DNA of 64,000 bases from Bacteroidota bacterium (GCA_025362395.1 JANYGK010000037.1:59046-123045), one strand, 5' to 3'; positions 53,677 to 64,000 are shown, numbered from the stretch's first letter. The notes: a model not told the origin generated them from the sequence alone. A program made the numbers and translations.

Positions 53677-56600
53677 ATGAAAAAACTAACATTTTTCTCG
53701 AAGCTGAGACGCAGCCGTACTAAAAGAATTATCTCTGCATTTTTAGTGATCAATCTTATTGCTGAGATTATTTCTCCTTCTCTTGCTATGGCATTAACAT
53801 CAGGGCCGTCGTCTCCCGAGTTCAGCAGCTTTGAGCCGGTGGCTACAACCGATATGGTAAATGATTTTACAGGCGATTTTACGTATAATATTCCTGTATT
53901 AAATGTTCCCGGCCCCGACGGAGCAGGTTATGCCATGTCTTTAGCGTATCACTCGGGCTCTTCTTCCGAAGAAGAAGCTTCGTGGGTAGGATTCGGCTGG
54001 ACCCTTAATCCCGGAGCCATTAACCGCAACAAGCGCGGTTTCCCGGATGAATACAACGGTGAATCGGTAATGCAGTATAATAAACAGAAACCTAACTGGA
54101 CACAGAGCGCTAAGTTTGATATGAATATTGAATATAACAGCTCTGATGATAAACCCAAGACTAAGCCAACTGCCGCAAAAACAATGAGCAAGATTTTAAA
54201 GAAATTAGGTTTAAGTAAAATAGCTGGAAACAATGATGGCGGAGATCCGGCAGAAGTTTCTGTATCGGTATCGCATACGATTAGGTATAATAATTACTCC
54301 GGATTTTCTATTGCCAACGGTTTTGGTGTAACTGCTATGGGCTTGGCTACTGTAAGCATGAACCGCAGCGGAGGACAGAATACATTCGGATTTTCGGTAA
54401 ATCCTATGGCAATAATGAAAAAAATTGCTAAAACGCATCGTGAAAATGTGAAAAAAAGGGCTGATGCTTCAAAAACAAGCACCGAAAAAAAACCTGAGGC
54501 CAAAACTTTAAATGCTCCTGTTGCAAATCAAGAAACAAAATCAAAACATCATCTCAATAACAATTTACTATCACATTATGCTATTCATTCCAATGATGCG
54601 CCTGCTTTATCTTTTTCTGTGGGTAAAAATGCCGGGGCTTCCTGGAACTTTTCTACATCCATCCAATTAAATCCAAGTATTCCCGTTGGTTTCCAAATAG
54701 GCATAGCGGGTAATTTTAATATACAGGCACAAGAAGCCGCTGAGGAAAAAAAGGTTTACGGCTACATGTACAGCTCTATATATAATTTAGGTAATTCTAC
54801 CGATGGTGAAAATGTGCTTCATGATTTCCAGATGGAAAAAGAGACCACCTTCAATAAACACGATAAAAACTTGGGTATTCCCTTTAATAACGCCGATAAC
54901 TTTACGGCAACCGGCAATAATGTAATAGGAGGCTTTAGGCTAAACCATGATAAAATTGGTTCTTTTTATCCTGAAAATAGTGAAAGTGTAACGCGCATCA
55001 GGCAAACCGGCGTGGAATTAGGCATAGGGCTTACCTTCCAGATAGGGTTTGATATAGGAGTGGGAAAACATAAAACACAAGTAAGCGGCCAATGGCCAAA
55101 AATGCCTGCCCTGTGGCCGGCGTTTTCAAACACGTCGCCTATGATGCGCTTTACCGGTGACCTTGGAGGTGAGATGAAATATGATGATTTTTATGACAGC
55201 CTGTACTTTGCAAAGATCAATCAAAACAAAGCACTCGATTTGGGTACCAATACACTGGACCTTGATAACGGTAAAAGCAACAGCTCCGCTTCCATAAAAT
55301 ATATCCAGAACACTTCAAATCCTAAAAATGAAAAAATTACAGGAATGCAGATTACCAATAAAGACGGAGGAAGATCTGATTACATGTTGCCTGTTTATAC
55401 AAAAGATGAAAATGAGTTGACCATAGGTTTGGAAGATAATGAAGACGGGAAATACCTGGTTACCCACACACTGGATGTGACTAATCCGTTGCTCAACAAA
55501 ACGGTGGTAGGCCAAAAATCAGAATCAGCCTATCCTGCCACATATTTACTGACCCAAAACACCACCTTTAATTATGTGGATGTGAACGGCGACGGAAAAG
55601 CCTCGGAGGAAGATTTTGGCGGATGGACGGCCTTTGATTACCGTCAGGCATACGGTGGAAGTGCATGGTACAGGTTCAGATCACCTTACGCGGGATTAAA
55701 TTATAACGACGGCAGAATGGTGGATCGGGAAGACCAGACGGGAGCCATGTCGTGCGGTAATAAAGAAGTGTACTATTTAAAATGCATTGAAACAAAAACG
55801 CACCTTGCTTTTTTTATAACGAACAAAACAAATCCGTTGGTTGATTTTCCTTCTACAGATGCGCGCTATGCTCTGTTATACCGGAATAACGCGCTTATAC
55901 CGGGATTAGAGCTCAGTGGGTCAACCAACACCAGGTATGACGGAGTAGACGCTGCCATTATAAATGCGAACGGGCGTGACCTGGCGGCTGAAAGCCTTAC
56001 GGCAAAAGGAACCAATACATTAGAAAAACTTGAACGCATTGTACTGTTTGCTAAAGCGGATCTGTCAAAGCCCTTAACCACTACTTTTTTTGAATACGAT
56101 TATTCTTTATGCCAGGGCATTCCCAATTCGGTGGTGCCTGCAAATGCACCGTCAAAAGATAAAGGAAAATTAACACTTAAGCGCGTGTGGACAGAATCGG
56201 GCGGTGTTAATAACAGCAGGATGTCCCCTTACCAATTCCATTACGAATACTTTCACCAATATCCTTCTAACATTACTTCTGAATATCTTTGGGCTGCATC
56301 TACCAATACAGCTTACACAACCAACGACGCTAATCAAAATCCGTTTTACAAACCGGAGCAATTGGATATGTGGGGCAATTACCAAGAAAAAGGCGCTGAA
56401 CGCTATGCGGCTATGCAACCTTGGTTATCTCAAAAGCCTTCCTCGGCAGGCTACGACCCTGCTGCATGGCAACTCAAACGGATACAGTTGCCCTCCGGTG
56501 GCGAGATCCATGTGCAATACGAGCAAAAAGACTATCTGAAAGTGCAGGATCAAACACCAATGGCAATGGTGAGCCTATTGCCCGATGCCGATAATTTAGA

Positions 56601-59505
56601 CGACTATACTTCTGATAAAAGTATGTTTTGCATAAATATGGCAGACCTGGATGTGACTGCCGCCGATATTGGAGCATACAAAGACGAATTAGAAAGACAT
56701 TTTATTACCGGCAACCGGAAATTATATTTTAAAATGCTTTATACTTTAAGTCAAGACGATGAGCCCGCTTTAAATACAGGTACCGGGAAATATGAATACA
56801 TGACGGGTTATGCGGAAGTGCATAAAGTAACTATTAACGGAACAAAGATCTTTGTGCACCTCGGGGATATCCGTGATAAACATGGAAACGGTAAAAAAGA
56901 TAAAACCATTCCGCGCTGGGTATGTTACCAGGAACTTTTAACTAACGGAGCTAAAAACCTGGGTCCAAATGCAGGGAGTTATTTAAATAACGATGCCCAG
57001 TTTACAAGCAGGGTTTACGGTACAACTGCGGGAGGACTTGATCCGCTTGAATTTGATAAGATCGCCATAGAAAAAGTGTTCTTAAATACGGTATCCATGT
57101 TCAAAGACTGGGTGAGCACAGAGGTGAAGAATGTGAAAAAAGCGGATGCGTGTAAACATATTAATTTTCCTTTATCTTATTTTAAACTGCCGGTATACCA
57201 TCCTAAAAAAGGCGGTGGCATCAGGGTAAAACGCTTAGTAACGTACGATGAGGGGATTAGCGGAGAAATAAACGGCGATGCCTCTGTTTTTGGGACAGAA
57301 TACAACTACATAACCGAAGAGGGCGGTTCCAGCGGCGTTGCTACCAACGAACCTCAACAGGGAAGAGAAGAGAATGCGCTTGTAGGGTATATAGAACGCA
57401 AACCGCAAAAGCACTTTAGTAAAATTCTGAACGGAAGAGATACCAAGCAATTTGAAGGACCGTTGGGCGAAAGTATTTTACCGGCCGCTTCTATAGCACA
57501 CAGCAGGGTCATTATTAAAAACATTCACAGCGGCAATACCACAACAGGCTTTGTAGTTAATACTTATTTTACAGTCAATAATTTTCCGTTTAAGGCTGAA
57601 AATTCAACACTGGGTAAAGAGAATGACACTTATAAAAAATTCAACCTGAGCTTGCCCCTGGGCTTGTTTAACCTTGATATACACAGGGCATGGGTAACAC
57701 AGGGTTACCTCTTTAAAGAAAACGATATGAACGGAAAAATGAAAAGCAAGGCTACTTATTCCGGTAATTACGATGCAGCTGTTTTTAAAGAAAGCAGGCC
57801 TACGAGCATAACAACGTATAATTATTCTACTCCCGGCACATCTGTTCCCGCACTCGTTTTTGATAAGGTAACAGATACCTTTAAAAAAGAAATGCTTAAC
57901 CCCGGGGCGGAAGAAGATTTTACCATGTTTTCATCGAACGTGCATGAAAATTCAAACGATTTTTCTGTTGAATTGGATATTAATGTATCTATTGTTCCTC
58001 CTGATCCCATTCCTGTATTTAGTTTCGGATGGGGTATTTCCTATTCCTATTCCGATCAGCTCCTGTGCCAGCAGGTAACCTCCAAAGTGGTAAGTCAAAA
58101 AAGCTATTTATTGTCCACCACTAATATAACGGATGGCGTTACCCAAACAACGGAGAATCTTGCTTTTGATAAATACACCGGTGACCCGGTTCTTACCCGC
58201 ACTTTTGACGGCTTTATGGCACCGAATGAAGGAATATATACACAGCTTGATCCCGCATCAAAACACAACGGCTATTATTACTCGCTGAACATACCTGCTT
58301 CATGGATGTACCCTGACATGGGACCAAGATCCCTTGCTGCCTCAAACACCAACCAGCTTTCAGCAATGGTGGGTAATGTGGTAACGTACGGTTCAAACGC
58401 GTTATATGATTATATGATTTTTCCCGGAGCGCCACCCCTTAACACTGCATGGAACCCTATAAACAATCCGTTAACCAATGTGGTAAGTGCGTCGGCTACT
58501 ACCTATACAAATAATTGGTTTAAAGGGGCAGATGTGTTGGCCGAATATCCTTCTATAACTGCTACCCCGACAGTTGGTATTGCATTGAATAAATTTTATT
58601 ATCCGTTACGTACCTTTTCATATAAAGAAAGCGTGACAAATGCCAACAGTGCAACCGCTAAAATTTACAACGGCGGCATAACCAATGTAAATTTTAAATT
58701 CTTTGATTGGAATGCGCCTTTAACTGCCCCGGCAGAATGGTATTCGGACGGATATATAACAAGGTATTCGCCTTTCGGCTACCCTGTTGAAGAGAAAGAT
58801 GTATTAGGGATTAAAAGTTCCGCTAAGTTTGGCTATAACAACACCTTACCTGTATCCGTTGTACAAAATGCGGGCTATGATGAAACTAAATTTATTGATT
58901 TTGAATATGGGTTTATAGGATCTAATAATTTGTCCACAGATTACGCCCATTCAGGAAGAGCCTCTTTTGATCTTTTCTCAAACAAAACTTACAATTTTGT
59001 AACGGCGTATCCGCTTTCAACACAAATAATGAGTAAAGGGCTTGGCGTTAAATTATGGTTAAGAAGCTCTTTAAGCGATAACCCTTCTGATCTTAACTAT
59101 AGAATCAAAAATGCAAATCCTCAACTAAAAGTAGCCATCGGAGCCGAGTCATTTACCTGTAACAAGATTGCGGAAACAGGGGAGTGGGCATTATACTCGG
59201 CGGAAATTAAAAATTTTAATTCTCTTGTAAGTAATACGTATGCCGTTAAACTATCTTATAATTTTTTACTTAACGAGAGTGTATTTATTGATGATTTCAG
59301 GATTCAGCCGCTTGACGCCTCTATGAATTGTTCAGTTTATACGGCAGACAATAAAGTAAGCGCGCAATTTGATGATCAGCATTTTGGTGTGTACTATGAA
59401 TACAATACAAAAGGGCAATTGGTAAGAAAAAGTATTGAAACTGAAAGAGGAAAGAAAACCCTGCAAGAGCAACAATATAACACCCCGCTAATAAATAAGA
59501 ATTAA
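53677..59505 (+). CDS. Giant secreted Rhs/SpvB-like protein
   Basis: A 1942-residue protein. A positively charged N-terminus and signal segment (RIISAFLVINLIAEIISPSL, cleavage near AMA) precede the Bacteroidota Rhs-associated start TTDMVNDFTGDFTYNIPVLN and EEASWVGFGWTLNPGAINR. The body is a long beta-rich shell of SpvB/Rhs type (for example SGGEIHVQYEQKDYLKV; KRLVTYDEGISGEINGD). The end YYEYNTKGQLVRKSIETERG is an Rhs-like YD repeat. Such proteins form hollow shells, often enclosing toxin domains; no toxin domain is seen here. It overlaps the next gene by one base. The organisation suggests that the Rhs core lies on the following giant protein. Confidence 0.82.
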   Translation: MKKLTFFSKLRRSRTKRIISAFLVINLIAEIISPSLAMALTSGPSSPEFSSFEPVATTDMVNDFTGDFTYNIPVLNVPGPDGAGYAMSLAYHSGSSSEEEASWVGFGWTLNPGAINRNKRGFPDEYNGESVMQYNKQKPNWTQSAKFDMNIEYNSSDDKPKTKPTAAKTMSKILKKLGLSKIAGNNDGGDPAEVSVSVSHTIRYNNYSGFSIANGFGVTAMGLATVSMNRSGGQNTFGFSVNPMAIMKKIAKTHRENVKKRADASKTSTEKKPEAKTLNAPVANQETKSKHHLNNNLLSHYAIHSNDAPALSFSVGKNAGASWNFSTSIQLNPSIPVGFQIGIAGNFNIQAQEAAEEKKVYGYMYSSIYNLGNSTDGENVLHDFQMEKETTFNKHDKNLGIPFNNADNFTATGNNVIGGFRLNHDKIGSFYPENSESVTRIRQTGVELGIGLTFQIGFDIGVGKHKTQVSGQWPKMPALWPAFSNTSPMMRFTGDLGGEMKYDDFYDSLYFAKINQNKALDLGTNTLDLDNGKSNSSASIKYIQNTSNPKNEKITGMQITNKDGGRSDYMLPVYTKDENELTIGLEDNEDGKYLVTHTLDVTNPLLNKTVVGQKSESAYPATYLLTQNTTFNYVDVNGDGKASEEDFGGWTAFDYRQAYGGSAWYRFRSPYAGLNYNDGRMVDREDQTGAMSCGNKEVYYLKCIETKTHLAFFITNKTNPLVDFPSTDARYALLYRNNALIPGLELSGSTNTRYDGVDAAIINANGRDLAAESLTAKGTNTLEKLERIVLFAKADLSKPLTTTFFEYDYSLCQGIPNSVVPANAPSKDKGKLTLKRVWTESGGVNNSRMSPYQFHYEYFHQYPSNITSEYLWAASTNTAYTTNDANQNPFYKPEQLDMWGNYQEKGAERYAAMQPWLSQKPSSAGYDPAAWQLKRIQLPSGGEIHVQYEQKDYLKVQDQTPMAMVSLLPDADNLDDYTSDKSMFCINMADLDVTAADIGAYKDELERHFITGNRKLYFKMLYTLSQDDEPALNTGTGKYEYMTGYAEVHKVTINGTKIFVHLGDIRDKHGNGKKDKTIPRWVCYQELLTNGAKNLGPNAGSYLNNDAQFTSRVYGTTAGGLDPLEFDKIAIEKVFLNTVSMFKDWVSTEVKNVKKADACKHINFPLSYFKLPVYHPKKGGGIRVKRLVTYDEGISGEINGDASVFGTEYNYITEEGGSSGVATNEPQQGREENALVGYIERKPQKHFSKILNGRDTKQFEGPLGESILPAASIAHSRVIIKNIHSGNTTTGFVVNTYFTVNNFPFKAENSTLGKENDTYKKFNLSLPLGLFNLDIHRAWVTQGYLFKENDMNGKMKSKATYSGNYDAAVFKESRPTSITTYNYSTPGTSVPALVFDKVTDTFKKEMLNPGAEEDFTMFSSNVHENSNDFSVELDINVSIVPPDPIPVFSFGWGISYSYSDQLLCQQVTSKVVSQKSYLLSTTNITDGVTQTTENLAFDKYTGDPVLTRTFDGFMAPNEGIYTQLDPASKHNGYYYSLNIPASWMYPDMGPRSLAASNTNQLSAMVGNVVTYGSNALYDYMIFPGAPPLNTAWNPINNPLTNVVSASATTYTNNWFKGADVLAEYPSITATPTVGIALNKFYYPLRTFSYKESVTNANSATAKIYNGGITNVNFKFFDWNAPLTAPAEWYSDGYITRYSPFGYPVEEKDVLGIKSSAKFGYNNTLPVSVVQNAGYDETKFIDFEYGFIGSNNLSTDYAHSGRASFDLFSNKTYNFVTAYPLSTQIMSKGLGVKLWLRSSLSDNPSDLNYRIKNANPQLKVAIGAESFTCNKIAETGEWALYSAEIKNFNSLVSNTYAVKLSYNFLLNESVFIDDFRIQPLDASMNCSVYTADNKVSAQFDDQHFGVYYEYNTKGQLVRKSIETERGKKTLQEQQYNTPLINKN

Positions 59506-60236
59506 TGAAAAGCCATACATTAAAAATTATATCGGTTGGGGTTGCTTTGTGTTTTAACGCGGGCGTTAGCATTTCACAAACCAAACCTGATTGCCTGGGT
59601 GAAGTAAGAGCCATAGAAGAAAAAACAAATTTCAGAAAGGACACTACCGTAAAGGACAAAAATATTTATATAAGCTACACCGTACGCGTTACAGATTGGG
59701 AAAACGGGGTAACGGTTTCAAACATTAAAATGTATACACACATGCAGTATATGCATTTTTTTACGGAGCAGGCAAACATATACAGGGACGGTAAAGAAGT
59801 AGTAATGATATTACCGATACAAAAAATAGCGATCATCAACTCAACAAACTCTGCCTTAAATGACACAAAAATAAGTGAAGGATTTTTTGAGATGCGAAAA
59901 GGATTTTTGGACAGCTGCGAAGTGGTGAGATGCGAAAAAGTAAGCGGAAGAAAAATACTGGAATTAAAGGTTGTGAAAGATAATATAAGCAGTATTGAAA
60001 GTATTACTTACGAGTATGATGCAGAACAGGCAAAAATGATATCGACCCGGGTTAATTACAATGAGAATTATAAAATTAAGCAGATGCTGATCACTTATAA
60101 GGATTTTAGTTTGAACAGCGATCATAAGTATTCAGCATCGAGAACCTACCTAATGGAAAAAAACGGACACCTGTTGCCTAAGCTTTCCGGGTATGAATTT
60201 ATGGATAACCGGGACCTTAAAAAAAAATATAAATAA
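59505..60236 (+). CDS. Secreted hypothetical protein of the Rhs operon
   Basis: A 243-residue protein with a signal peptide (LKIISVGVALCFNAGVSISQ, cleavage near ISQ). The mature part is alternating strand-like (DKNIYISYTVRVTDWENG; SIESITYEYDAEQAKM), possibly a lipocalin- or LolA-like beta structure, which is a guess. It overlaps the Rhs-like gene stop by one base (TAATG) and is 17 bases from the next giant gene. It is probably a secretion or immunity accessory; there is no direct evidence. Confidence 0.7.
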   Translation: MKSHTLKIISVGVALCFNAGVSISQTKPDCLGEVRAIEEKTNFRKDTTVKDKNIYISYTVRVTDWENGVTVSNIKMYTHMQYMHFFTEQANIYRDGKEVVMILPIQKIAIINSTNSALNDTKISEGFFEMRKGFLDSCEVVRCEKVSGRKILELKVVKDNISSIESITYEYDAEQAKMISTRVNYNENYKIKQMLITYKDFSLNSDHKYSASRTYLMEKNGHLLPKLSGYEFMDNRDLKKKYK

Positions 60237-60253
60237 CCTTAGCGGAAGATCTT

Positions 60254-63200
60254 ATGAAGCGTATTAAACTATTAGTATTAATTATTTTAGCCTGCAGGCT
60301 CCCATTGAGTTCACAGTCTAACCCCACGTATACCGTGTTTACCCAATCGCAACCGGTGGTTTCATTAATGAGCACACCTATGGTTTTCCCGGTTACGGGA
60401 AAAATTGCTGCACCGGGCTTTTCGCCTTTACGTCAAAAAAATACATCTGCTAAATTGAGGTTGAAGCTTGACCTGGGTGATGATTACGTGATTCAAACCG
60501 GTGGTTCGGGAGTATGGACCTTTAAAGTACAGTTAGCTATTAATTACCAGTTTGGCTCGATGGCGCCTGTTTCAAAAGTAATTGAGATAGATAATAACAG
60601 CCCCGAAGATTTAAAAATTGACGATGTGTTACCGGTTTTAAATTTACCGGGATCACCGGTTCTAACCATTAATAAATTATCGCTTGTTATTAATGATAAC
60701 AATGCAACGCCCGCGGCTTTACAAGCTAACAGCCTGCTCGAAAATTTCATTAATGCTAATTTACGTTTAACGGCAACCTTAGAAAGAGAGTATGATGTAG
60801 ATGTTCGTTTTGCCACAGGGTTAATTTCAAATAAACCGATTGCCATACCCGTAAATAGTATACAACGGTATGCTATGTTTAACTGGACACCGGTTATGGC
60901 AGAAGCGTATCCTAATTATGAGCTTCAGGTGCTTAAGCTTAATAATACTGACCCCCTTTACAGTAATAATTTAAATGAAATAAATGGCCGGGTAGATTGG
61001 TCAAGAGCTTTAAAAATAGAGACCCAGAGCTATAAAACATCTTTATACATTGCTATTACAGAAGGTACCGGTTATTATATATGGAGAGTAAGGCCTGTCG
61101 GCACTTATTTTAAAGGAGGAATAGCAAACAGTGAAAATTACGGCGAGTGGAGTAATTTTTTTCCTGATTTAAGTATGGTGCTACTTAATAAAAATAATTT
61201 AATGTACCCTTCAAATATGAATCCCTCTGCTTTTTATGTAACAGACCCCGATGAAAAGATCAACTGGATCTATTCAAGGGTATTTACGGAAGGAGATACG
61301 GATGATAAAGCAAACCCTACGGGAATAAAATCAAGTGAAGGAATTAATTACGCCGACGGATTATTAAACACCCGGCAGAATCAAAAATATAACAGTTCGG
61401 AAAATACGACCCTTGTTTCGCAAACCATTCATGATTTTTCGGGAAGGCCGGCCCTTAGCACATTACCTGTACCGGTGGTTAACAATTTAACGGGCTATAA
61501 GCCGGGATTTGTTCTAAACAATGCGGGCCATTTATATACCGCTAATATGTTTGATAAAGATGTAAACGAAAATGCCCCTGAAACCATAAATGACGGTGTT
61601 ACGGAGTTTAAATATTATTCTTCTACCCCAATGACGGGCGTGCTAAGTAATGCTAATGTACCTGATGCAGAAGGATACCCGTTTAAGCGGACAAAATTTA
61701 AAACCGACGGTACTAACCGGGTAACGGAAGAATCGGGTGTTGGTAAAACACATGCGCTCGGAACCTTAACCGACGGGCATCTCAGAACAACACGAATGAT
61801 GTATGATACACCTTCGGATGATGAGCTGATCAGGATCTTCGGTGATGAAGCGCCCCTTTCAGAATCGGTTATTAAAACTACTACCACCGATCCTAATAAT
61901 GTACAAAGTGTTACCTACACTTCCAAAGAAGGGAAAACCATTGCCACAGCCCTTATTACTGAAGTAACTGATAACTTAATGCCTCTGCTGAAAATAGCGA
62001 GTAATTATACGGTAACCAATTCTATAAACCAAAGCACGGTAATAGACGGTAAAATTGTAGGCTCTAAAAGGCTCGCCGTAAAGGAAGACAATACACCCGT
62101 TACGTTGAATTATTCACCGGGCCACTTTCCCTCTGTTTCAGGGTGTGCAGGCGGTAACTGTAATTTAAAAATACGGTTCTACCTGGTGGATCTTAGTAAA
62201 AACATCACGTATGTGAGTGATGCTGATCTCAGCACGGCAGGGAACCAACCTTTCGATCAGTCGGCTTTAACCGCTACGTTTACGGCAGGTTGGGCATTAG
62301 TAGGGCCAACAGGCAATATTACACCGACCGGGTCGGGTTTTAATAATATCCTGTTAAATACCGGTGAATATATATTTGCCAAGGAAATTTTTTCGGGAAA
62401 CGGAAACACTGATGACTATGCAGCAAGTGTGGTCAATCTCCAGAACGATGCCATAAAACCTATTATAGAAGCCATTACTGATAAAATGCAGGATGTATCT
62501 GCCACATCAAGCTATACAATTTTCACTACCTGGTACAATACATTAAAAACAAAGTTGGATAATTACAGGTTGGCAAATGGAAGTGAAACAACTGCATCGC
62601 TACTTTCCTTTATGGAAATTAATCCCGCTGATTTGCCTGCTACCTATAGTGTGCCGGTAACATTTACATTAGCCGCGTTATCGCAAACAGCTGCCGACCC
62701 TGCAACTTCCGACCTGAAAATAGCAACAAGCTGTTGCGGTGTCATGAAAGTAACTATTCCTAAGCCTGATATATGTTATTTATGTGAAGGTAACCCCACG
62801 TTAACCGGGATGGCCCTTGGCAGTATGACCTCTGCCAACGATTTATCACTTACAACTGCTACTAATTCTCCAACAACTTATACGGTGGTTGCGCCTTACG
62901 GAATTAATGACTTCAGGTTGTCACCCGGCTTTACAACATTATCCGAATCACAGCAAAGGGCCGCCATTAATTCGCTGGTTGAACTGGAAATGATTTTACC
63001 GCTAAAGCAAAAAATGACAGAGGAGGGCTTACCGGATCTATGGAAAATAGCCCCGGGCTATAGTTTTGAAAGCTTAAATTTCATGTTTTCAAACATGCTT
63101 ATTTCACATTATTTTACAGGCAATGCCAAACAGATAGGAGCAGACTGGTATGTACTTAAAAAAAATGCGTCAGGTATATATGAAACAGACGGGCTTGTAT

Positions 63201-64000
63201 CTGCCGTACCGCTTACTTATAATTATGACTGCAAAAAAATATATGAAAGCTGGACGAATGCAATCATGTTGCTTAACTCCTTTGAAGTGGACGGTGCCGG
63301 TAACGTTGTGCAGGGGTTCAATGATCAGGATGGCGATAACTCGGCTCAGGATAATGCCGATGATGATGATAATTGGGATGGCATGAATAAGTTCGAGAAA
63401 AAATACCTCAAAAAGAAGATCAGTAAAAAGCTGAAAGAGTTCAACGATTCGGATGACGGGAAATTACCCGCTTCAAAAATAACAGCGATCACAAGCCTTG
63501 TGAGCAATTTTATAACTTTTGCGGGCTATCGGTTTGCCGCTGTTATTGACGGGGAAACTTTACCGGGCTATGTTCCTGCCTCTACAGTATCGGCCCATAA
63601 TTTTTTACCGGCTGATTATGATTCTTCACCTGTGTTTGCGCTTACAGGAAGTGTACCTGTAACCTCCGTGGCAATGAACAGCATCGCTACAGGCAACGTT
63701 CCTTTGTTATTTGAGCTGCAAACATCATCAGCGGTAGTAACCGTTACAAGCTCCTGTGTAGGCGCTGCAGCTACCCGAACCACTACGGAATTATATTATC
63801 CTTACATATTAAAACCGGAATGGATGTTTAAGTACTATGTATACAATGTGTTTAATAAACCGGCCATAGCCGATGACAATATACTGGTGCCAAACCAGGT
63901 GGCATCTGATATTATGAGGTGCTATAATACCGTTGATACGTACGTAGATATTGCCGGGGGATCGAACGGTTATGTGGCCGGCGTAGCATTTTGCGGAGAG
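60254..64000 (+). CDS. Giant secreted Rhs-associated protein, N-terminal 1249 residues (runs off the window)
   Basis: An open frame from the ATG at 60254 to the last base, with no stop. A signal peptide (LLVLIILACRLPLSSQ) leads to beta-rich modules. One is fibronectin-like (FNWTPVMAEAYPNYELQVLK ... YYIWRVRPVGTYF). It is followed by NWIYSRVFTEGD, SSEGINYADGLLNTRQ and TLVSQTIHDFSGRPALSTLP, phrases typical of Bacteroidota Rhs proteins. Later there is an acidic, EF-hand-like run (FNDQDGDNSAQDNADDDDNW). The Rhs core and any toxin tip would lie beyond the window. It is the last visible gene of the seven-gene operon. Confidence 0.85.
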   Translation, partial: MKRIKLLVLIILACRLPLSSQSNPTYTVFTQSQPVVSLMSTPMVFPVTGKIAAPGFSPLRQKNTSAKLRLKLDLGDDYVIQTGGSGVWTFKVQLAINYQFGSMAPVSKVIEIDNNSPEDLKIDDVLPVLNLPGSPVLTINKLSLVINDNNATPAALQANSLLENFINANLRLTATLEREYDVDVRFATGLISNKPIAIPVNSIQRYAMFNWTPVMAEAYPNYELQVLKLNNTDPLYSNNLNEINGRVDWSRALKIETQSYKTSLYIAITEGTGYYIWRVRPVGTYFKGGIANSENYGEWSNFFPDLSMVLLNKNNLMYPSNMNPSAFYVTDPDEKINWIYSRVFTEGDTDDKANPTGIKSSEGINYADGLLNTRQNQKYNSSENTTLVSQTIHDFSGRPALSTLPVPVVNNLTGYKPGFVLNNAGHLYTANMFDKDVNENAPETINDGVTEFKYYSSTPMTGVLSNANVPDAEGYPFKRTKFKTDGTNRVTEESGVGKTHALGTLTDGHLRTTRMMYDTPSDDELIRIFGDEAPLSESVIKTTTTDPNNVQSVTYTSKEGKTIATALITEVTDNLMPLLKIASNYTVTNSINQSTVIDGKIVGSKRLAVKEDNTPVTLNYSPGHFPSVSGCAGGNCNLKIRFYLVDLSKNITYVSDADLSTAGNQPFDQSALTATFTAGWALVGPTGNITPTGSGFNNILLNTGEYIFAKEIFSGNGNTDDYAASVVNLQNDAIKPIIEAITDKMQDVSATSSYTIFTTWYNTLKTKLDNYRLANGSETTASLLSFMEINPADLPATYSVPVTFTLAALSQTAADPATSDLKIATSCCGVMKVTIPKPDICYLCEGNPTLTGMALGSMTSANDLSLTTATNSPTTYTVVAPYGINDFRLSPGFTTLSESQQRAAINSLVELEMILPLKQKMTEEGLPDLWKIAPGYSFESLNFMFSNMLISHYFTGNAKQIGADWYVLKKNASGIYETDGLVSAVPLTYNYDCKKIYESWTNAIMLLNSFEVDGAGNVVQGFNDQDGDNSAQDNADDDDNWDGMNKFEKKYLKKKISKKLKEFNDSDDGKLPASKITAITSLVSNFITFAGYRFAAVIDGETLPGYVPASTVSAHNFLPADYDSSPVFALTGSVPVTSVAMNSIATGNVPLLFELQTSSAVVTVTSSCVGAAATRTTTELYYPYILKPEWMFKYYVYNVFNKPAIADDNILVPNQVASDIMRCYNTVDTYVDIAGGSNGYVAGVAFCGE

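Noticed and set aside
53949..54503. Several minus-strand frames of 69-94 codons
   Set aside because: All lie inside the 1942-residue Rhs-like gene, which is strongly coding on the plus strand.
63150..63386. 78-codon plus-strand frame
   Set aside because: Out of frame within the long open frame starting at 60254, which continues to the window end.

Overview
The window is an AT-rich chromosomal segment of a Bacteroidota bacterium. The evidence is a secreted protein with GEVED and C-terminal Por-type (type IX) sorting domains, a GldI-like FKBP lipoprotein, SpoIIE and LuxR signalling proteins typical of the phylum, Bacteroidetes-style -33/-7 promoters (TTTG / TANNTTTG), a carotenoid cluster, and giant Rhs-like secreted proteins of the Bacteroidota type. 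The family cannot be fixed from the sequence alone. No rRNA, tRNA or CRISPR array was seen.

Layout. 1-7.3 kb: a cut-off polysaccharide deacetylase, galE, a double AAA+ ATPase with a duplicated N-terminal beta domain, queG with a small tyrosine-phosphatase-like gene, a membrane protein and ruvB. 7.6-14.4 kb: an outer-membrane-type protein, recG, two small secreted proteins, and lysA and lysC for lysine biosynthesis. 14.8-21.4 kb: a type IX-secreted protein, then a tatA operon with four peptidyl-prolyl isomerases in a row, the last a cyclophilin-FKBP fusion. 21.7-25.6 kb: a frameshifted lipoprotein gene, an unknown gene and gcvP. 26-29.9 kb: a TPR-SpoIIE phosphatase and an LD-carboxypeptidase with a twin-arginine signal. 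30.1-34.7 kb: carotenoid genes (crtD-like facing crtI-crtB-idi). 34.7-40.3 kb: a secreted protein, a membrane pyrophosphatase fused to a YceI domain, and a TPR histidine kinase.

40.6-47.8 kb is a duplicated and partly decayed accessory region, mostly on the minus strand. It alternates beta-propeller-like proteins with thioredoxin-like proteins. At least two thioredoxin-like remnants, one propeller remnant, one propeller gene with an in-frame amber codon, and a dead copy of the 153-residue gene that borders the region are visible. A LuxR response regulator and a small helix-turn-helix/coiled-coil protein diverge around a large nested inverted repeat.

48.2-64 kb looks like one seven-gene operon of secreted proteins: two related beta-rich proteins, a Skp/OmpH-like chaperone, a lipoprotein, a 1942-residue Rhs/SpvB-like protein, a small secreted protein, and a second giant Rhs-associated protein that runs off the window. 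The chaperone, lipoprotein and large cargo together suggest a dedicated surface or secretion locus. This is the best candidate here for an undescribed system, followed by the propeller/thioredoxin array. Intergenic spaces carry several families of palindromic dispersed repeats.
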